DNA of 17,519 nucleotides, from contig JAQGKH010000185.1 of the NCBI GenBank assembly GCA_028290225.1, positions 1-17,519 of the forward strand, in the 5' to 3' direction. Positions within the stretch are counted from its first letter, which is position 1, and each line of letters starts with the position of its first letter. This stretch comes from Devosia sp. GTDB lineage: Bacteria > Pseudomonadota > Alphaproteobacteria > Rhizobiales > Devosiaceae. The notes beneath the pieces were generated by a model. It searched no databases. It worked only from the letters and a program-made list of their open reading frames with translations, and was not told the origin of the DNA. Positions 14,872-17,519 of this stretch are shown piece after piece. The position numbers were made by a program, and so were the translations under genes.

Positions 14872-15444
14872 ATGATCCGATCACCAGTTTCGCCCATTGG
14901 ACGACCCAAGGCCTTCCGGACCGGCCGCGCCTTTGCCCGAAACAGCCGGGGGGCAGTGGCGGTTGAATTCGGCCTCCTCGCACTGCCGTTCTTTGCCATC
15001 ATCGCCGCCCTGTTGCAGACCTCGCTGGTGTTCATGTCCACCCAGGTGCTGGAAAGCGCAGTTCAGGATGCTGCCCGGCTGATCCGCACGGGGCAGGCCA
15101 AGCAATCCAGCTTTGATCTGGCGCGCTTTCGCAGCGAGGTGTGCGACCGGCTCTATGGGTTGTTCCCCGATTGTGCGGGGCTGCATATCCGGGTGTCGGT
15201 GGTGACCAATTTCGCCACCGCCACGACATCGCCGCCGGTGGATCGCACCTGCACCGACACGTGCAACTGGACGGTTCCGTCCTCGTTCAGCCCCGGCACC
15301 GGCTCCAGCATCGTGCTGGTGCAAGCCTATTACCAGTATCCAATCGTGGTGGATCTGGGCGGGCTGGGCCTGGCCGACCTGCCGGGCAGCAAGCGGCTGC
15401 TGGGCAGCACGACGGTGTTCCGAAACGAGCCGTTTGCCGGATGA
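14872..15444 (+). CDS. tadE: TadE-type minor pseudopilin
   Basis: A 190-residue protein. Residues 1-27 are a basic prepilin leader ending RG, then AVAVEFGLLALPFFAII starts the hydrophobic helix (about 28-55), with Glu32 and Phe33 giving the G-X4-EF pseudopilin site. It should be cleaved by CpaA after Gly27. The periplasmic part holds four Cys (91, 101, 127, 131), two close pairs that may form disulfides. TadE proteins are minor subunits that help start or anchor Flp pili. The ATG at 14872 lacks a strong ribosome site, but the next ATG lies beyond the leader. Its last bases overlap the next gene (ATGA), showing translational coupling. A 111-base gap with a CtrA-like box precedes it, so it probably has its own promoter. 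Confidence 0.88.
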   Translation: MIRSPVSPIGRPKAFRTGRAFARNSRGAVAVEFGLLALPFFAIIAALLQTSLVFMSTQVLESAVQDAARLIRTGQAKQSSFDLARFRSEVCDRLYGLFPDCAGLHIRVSVVTNFATATTSPPVDRTCTDTCNWTVPSSFSPGTGSSIVLVQAYYQYPIVVDLGGLGLADLPGSKRLLGSTTVFRNEPFAG

Positions 15445-16007
15445 AGCGCTGGCACCACCTCGTTGATCTGATCAGGCGCTGGCGCGAGGACACCGGCGGG
15501 GCGGCCGTGGTGGAGTTCGCGCTGATCCTGCCCGTCATGCTCACCCTTTATGTGGGATCGCTGGAAGCCAGCGTGCTGATCACCATGGACCGCAAGGTGC
15601 AATCGGTGGCTGGGGCGGTGGGCGATCTGGTGGCGCGCTCGGACGAAGTGGTCACGGCCAGCCAGCTCAACGATTATTTCCAGGCCGCTACGGGCATCCT
15701 GGCGCCCTACCCCGCCATCACGCTCAAGCAAGTGGTGACTTCGGTGCAGGTACTGGCCGATGGCACGACAACAGTTGCCTGGTCCGAGGGCTTCAACGGC
15801 GGCTCCGAACACACCGTCGGCGTGAGCTATCCGCTACCCGATGCGGTGAAGACCATCGCGTTGGGAAAATACATCATCGTGGCCGAGGCATCGACCTCGT
15901 TCCAGCCCCTGATGGGCATAATCTTCACCCAGGATATCCCGCTTTACCGCCAAAGCTTCTTCATGCCGCGCTTTGAAGGCAAAGCCATCGTGTGCAGCGG
16001 CTGCTAG
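15441..16007 (+). CDS. TadE/TadG-family minor pseudopilin (second copy)
   Basis: A 188-residue protein that overlaps tadE by 4 bases (ATGA). The leader runs MKRWHHLVDLIRRWREDTGG, with cleavage expected after Gly20. The mature part starts AAVVEFALILPVMLTLYVGS, with Glu25 and Phe26 of the pseudopilin motif, and one membrane helix (about 21-48). The rest is periplasmic and ends in a terminal CSGC (Cys185, Cys188). Large TadG proteins have a von Willebrand A domain and over 400 residues; this one is short and has none, so it is best named TadE/TadG-like rather than TadG. It may pair with TadE as a hetero-pseudopilin. The frame is open far upstream only through overlap with tadE, and the ATG at 15441 fits the leader. 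Confidence 0.85.
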   Translation: MKRWHHLVDLIRRWREDTGGAAVVEFALILPVMLTLYVGSLEASVLITMDRKVQSVAGAVGDLVARSDEVVTASQLNDYFQAATGILAPYPAITLKQVVTSVQVLADGTTTVAWSEGFNGGSEHTVGVSYPLPDAVKTIALGKYIIVAEASTSFQPLMGIIFTQDIPLYRQSFFMPRFEGKAIVCSGC

Positions 16008-16021
16008 GCTCGCTTGCGCCG

Positions 16022-16059
16022 GTTGGGCGGGCATGGCACAAGCCGGCATTCCCACCAAC
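16022..16059 (+). other. Imperfect inverted repeat between the second pseudopilin gene and the HAD gene
   Basis: GTTGG (16022-16026) pairs with CCAAC (16055-16059), and inner GGG and ATG blocks pair with CCC and CAT, giving about 11 pairs with a bulge and a mismatch. No T-run follows, so it is not a standard terminator. It ends 14 bases before the HAD start codon and may shape read-through or translation. Confidence 0.35.
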
Positions 16060-16073
16060 AGCCAGAAGCCGCC

Positions 16074-16694
16074 ATGACCGATACCCTTATCCCCGTTTTC
16101 GACATCGGCGGCGTGTTCGTGGATTGGGACCCCATGTATCTGTTCCGCAAGCTCTTCGAGAGCGAGGAAGAAGCGCTGTGGTTCCACCAGAACATCTGCA
16201 CGCTGGACTGGAACCTGGAGTTTGACGCCGGCACGGTTTACGCCGAGGGTGTCGCCAAGCTGGTAAGCCGGTTTCCGCGCTATTGGCGCGAAATCCAGGC
16301 GTTCGACCTGCGCTGGAAGGAAACGCTGAACGGGTTCATTCCCGGCACGATCGACATCCATGACGAACTGGTCGAGCAGGAAATCCCCACTTTTGCGATC
16401 ACCAACTTTTCCTGGGAGAAGTGGATGACGTGCCTGGGGGAATGGCCGTTCATCGAGAAGTTCGACGGGGTCGTCGTGTCCGGGCTCGAGGGCCTGGTTA
16501 AGCCCGACCCGCGCATCTACCGGCTGTTCTGCGAGCGCTATGGCATGGCCCCCGACAGCTGCGTGTTCATCGACGACAACGAGGCCAATGTGGCTTCAGC
16601 GCGCAAATTCGGCATGCATGCGGTGCATTTCACCACCCCCGCAGCGGCGCGGGCCGAGTTGATCGGGCTGGGCCTGCCCCTCAAGGCGCTCTAG
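16074..16694 (+). CDS. HAD-superfamily phosphatase, YihX-like (subfamily IA)
   Basis: A 206-residue cytoplasmic hydrolase. The four HAD motifs are visible: motif I VFDIGGVFVDW with nucleophile Asp10, motif II AITNFS (Thr110), motif III Lys143 in GLVKPDPRIY, and motif IV VFIDDNEANV (Asp167, Asp168). In motif I the second Asp of DxD is replaced by Gly (Asp10-Ile-Gly12), as in E. coli YihX (an alpha-glucose-1-phosphate phosphatase, motif DLGNV), so this looks like a subgroup trait rather than a defect. The substrate is unknown. The ATG at 16074 has an AGAAG ribosome site and begins the family N-terminus. It lies 66 bases after the pseudopilin gene on the same strand and could be read through from it, but nothing in it suggests a pilus role. 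It converges on the glyoxalase gene. Confidence 0.88.
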   Translation: MTDTLIPVFDIGGVFVDWDPMYLFRKLFESEEEALWFHQNICTLDWNLEFDAGTVYAEGVAKLVSRFPRYWREIQAFDLRWKETLNGFIPGTIDIHDELVEQEIPTFAITNFSWEKWMTCLGEWPFIEKFDGVVVSGLEGLVKPDPRIYRLFCERYGMAPDSCVFIDDNEANVASARKFGMHAVHFTTPAAARAELIGLGLPLKAL

Positions 16695-16720
16695 CCGTTG
16701 GGGCAGGCAGCGGGCCGGCT

Positions 16721-17116
16721 TCAGCCGAAGCGCCCGCCCCGGCCGATGACCTCGATCTTGTAGCCATCGGGATCGGTGGCAAAAAAGAAGCGCGCGACCT
16801 GGGTGTCGCCGTTCTTGAAATCGACGAGCTTGCCGATGGTAAGGCCTTCGGCGCCGAAGCGCTGATATTCGGCGTCGAGATCATCCACGACCACGGCGAG
16901 GTGACCATAACCGTCACCGAGTTCGTAGGGCTCGGTGCGCCCCTTGTTGATGGTCAGCTCCAGCTCAAAGGCCACTGCCTCGCCCCGCATATATACGAGG
17001 GTGAAGTCGGGGAAATCGAGCCGGTCGGCAATTTCAAGGCCAAAGGCGCGACGATAGAAGTCGACGGAGCGCTCTTCATCGAGGACGCGGATCATGGTGT
17101 GGACGAGCTTGGCCAT
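16721..17116 (-). CDS. gloA: Glyoxalase I family protein (VOC fold), probable lactoylglutathione lyase
   Basis: A 131-residue cytoplasmic metalloenzyme, the same length class as E. coli GloA (135). It should turn the hemithioacetal of methylglyoxal and glutathione into S-lactoylglutathione. The four metal ligands of GloA have counterparts here: His6 (LVHTMIRVLD), Glu53 (FELELT), His72 (GDGYGHLAV) and Glu122 (YKIEVI). FYRRAFGLE and ATDPDGYKIE are typical of the family. A VOC protein with another substrate cannot be ruled out, but the intact ligand set favours glyoxalase I. The ATG at 17114-17116 directly follows the upp stop (TAA-ATG with no spacer), so translation is likely coupled to upp and the two form an operon. 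Confidence 0.85.
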   Translation of the reverse strand: MAKLVHTMIRVLDEERSVDFYRRAFGLEIADRLDFPDFTLVYMRGEAVAFELELTINKGRTEPYELGDGYGHLAVVVDDLDAEYQRFGAEGLTIGKLVDFKNGDTQVARFFFATDPDGYKIEVIGRGGRFG

Positions 17117-17519
17117 TTACTTGGTCCCATACATGCGGTCGCCGGCATCACCGAGGCCGGGCACGATATAGCCCTTCTCGTTGAGATGGCTGTCGATGGA
17201 GGCGGTGAAAACCGGCACATCGGGATGGGCCGTGGTGAAGCGCCTGACGCCTTCGGGTGCGGCCAAAAGGCACAGGAAGCGGATATTGTTGGCGCCGCGC
17301 TCCTTGAGCTTGTCGATGGCGGCGGTGGCGGAGTTGGCGGTGGCGAGCATGGGATCCACCACGATCACCAGCCGGTCCTCGAGATTGGACGGCGCGTTGA
17401 AGGAGTATTCCACCGGCTCGAGAGTTTCGTGGTCGCGGTACAGCCCGATAGGGGCGTCGCGCGCGGCGGGCACCAGGTCGAGCATGCCTTGGAGCAAACC
17501 ATGGCCGGCGCGAAGGATG
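17117..17519 (-). CDS. upp: Uracil phosphoribosyltransferase (C-terminal part, runs off the window)
   Basis: The last 134 residues of a protein of about 210. The readable part begins ILRAGHGLLQGMLDLVPAAR, followed by IGLYRDHETLEPVEYSF, then the PRPP-binding loop VDPMLATANSATAAI, and ends SLHLNEKGY-like and PGLGDAGDRMYGTK, all diagnostic of Upp. The enzyme makes UMP from uracil and PRPP in pyrimidine salvage in the cytoplasm. The PRPP loop usually reads ATGGSA or ATGNSA; here the first Gly is Ala (ATANSA). An internal ATG at 17497 is not the start, since homology continues upstream to the window edge. Its TAA stop touches the gloA start codon. Confidence 0.95.
   Translation of the reverse strand, partial: ILRAGHGLLQGMLDLVPAARDAPIGLYRDHETLEPVEYSFNAPSNLEDRLVIVVDPMLATANSATAAIDKLKERGANNIRFLCLLAAPEGVRRFTTAHPDVPVFTASIDSHLNEKGYIVPGLGDAGDRMYGTK

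Noticed and set aside
16074..16694. Broken HAD motif I (DxG in place of DxD)
   Set aside because: The same substitution is known in YihX, and the other three motifs are intact, so this is a subgroup feature and not a decayed gene.

Overview
The window is GC-rich, densely coded and chromosomal in character. The gene set (dapD, pheA, a membrane-anchored CycM-type cytochrome c, GhrA-type reductase, M17 aminopeptidase, upp) and the protein sequences suggest an alphaproteobacterium of the Hyphomicrobiales, possibly near Devosiaceae. That placement is inferred from protein style and gene order, because no rRNA or other marker lies here.

Layout. Positions 1-4715 hold housekeeping and metabolic genes: the 5' end of dapD (-), pheA (-), a divergent cytochrome c gene (+) closed by a clear intrinsic terminator, a 2-hydroxyacid dehydrogenase of the GhrA type (+), a cluster of three tandem palindromic repeats, and an M17 leucyl aminopeptidase (-) whose last codons and stop lie in the repeat.

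Positions 4852-16007 are a nearly complete tad/cpa locus for Flp-type (type IVc) pili, in three transcriptional blocks. On the minus strand, read right to left, are flp, cpaA, cpaB, cpaC, cpaE, cpaF, tadB and tadC: the pilin, prepilin peptidase, assembly protein, secretin, localisation ATPase, motor ATPase and two inner-membrane platform proteins. The TPR lipoprotein gene tadD (+) converges on tadC at one end. At the other end, divergent from flp, are a stand-alone CpaC-N-terminal-domain protein and two overlapping TadE-type minor pseudopilin genes (+). No cpaD lies between cpaC and cpaE, and no VWA-domain TadG is present. Closely similar motifs (TAAC-N6-TTAGGG) precede tadD and tadE at 40-50 bases from the start codons and resemble CtrA boxes.

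Positions 16074-17519 return to ordinary genes: a YihX-like HAD phosphatase (+), then glyoxalase I (-) directly abutting the 3' part of upp (-), which runs off the window.

The central biology is the Tad pilus machine. CpaA would process Flp and the TadE-type pseudopilins, CpaF powers assembly on TadB/TadC, CpaE positions the machine, CpaB and TadD support the periplasmic and outer-membrane parts, and CpaC forms the outer-membrane channel. I saw no CRISPR array, tRNA, rRNA, IS element or phage gene. I found no wholly new system. The most interesting points are the lean, rearranged tad locus, its shared promoter motif and the tandem palindromic repeat.
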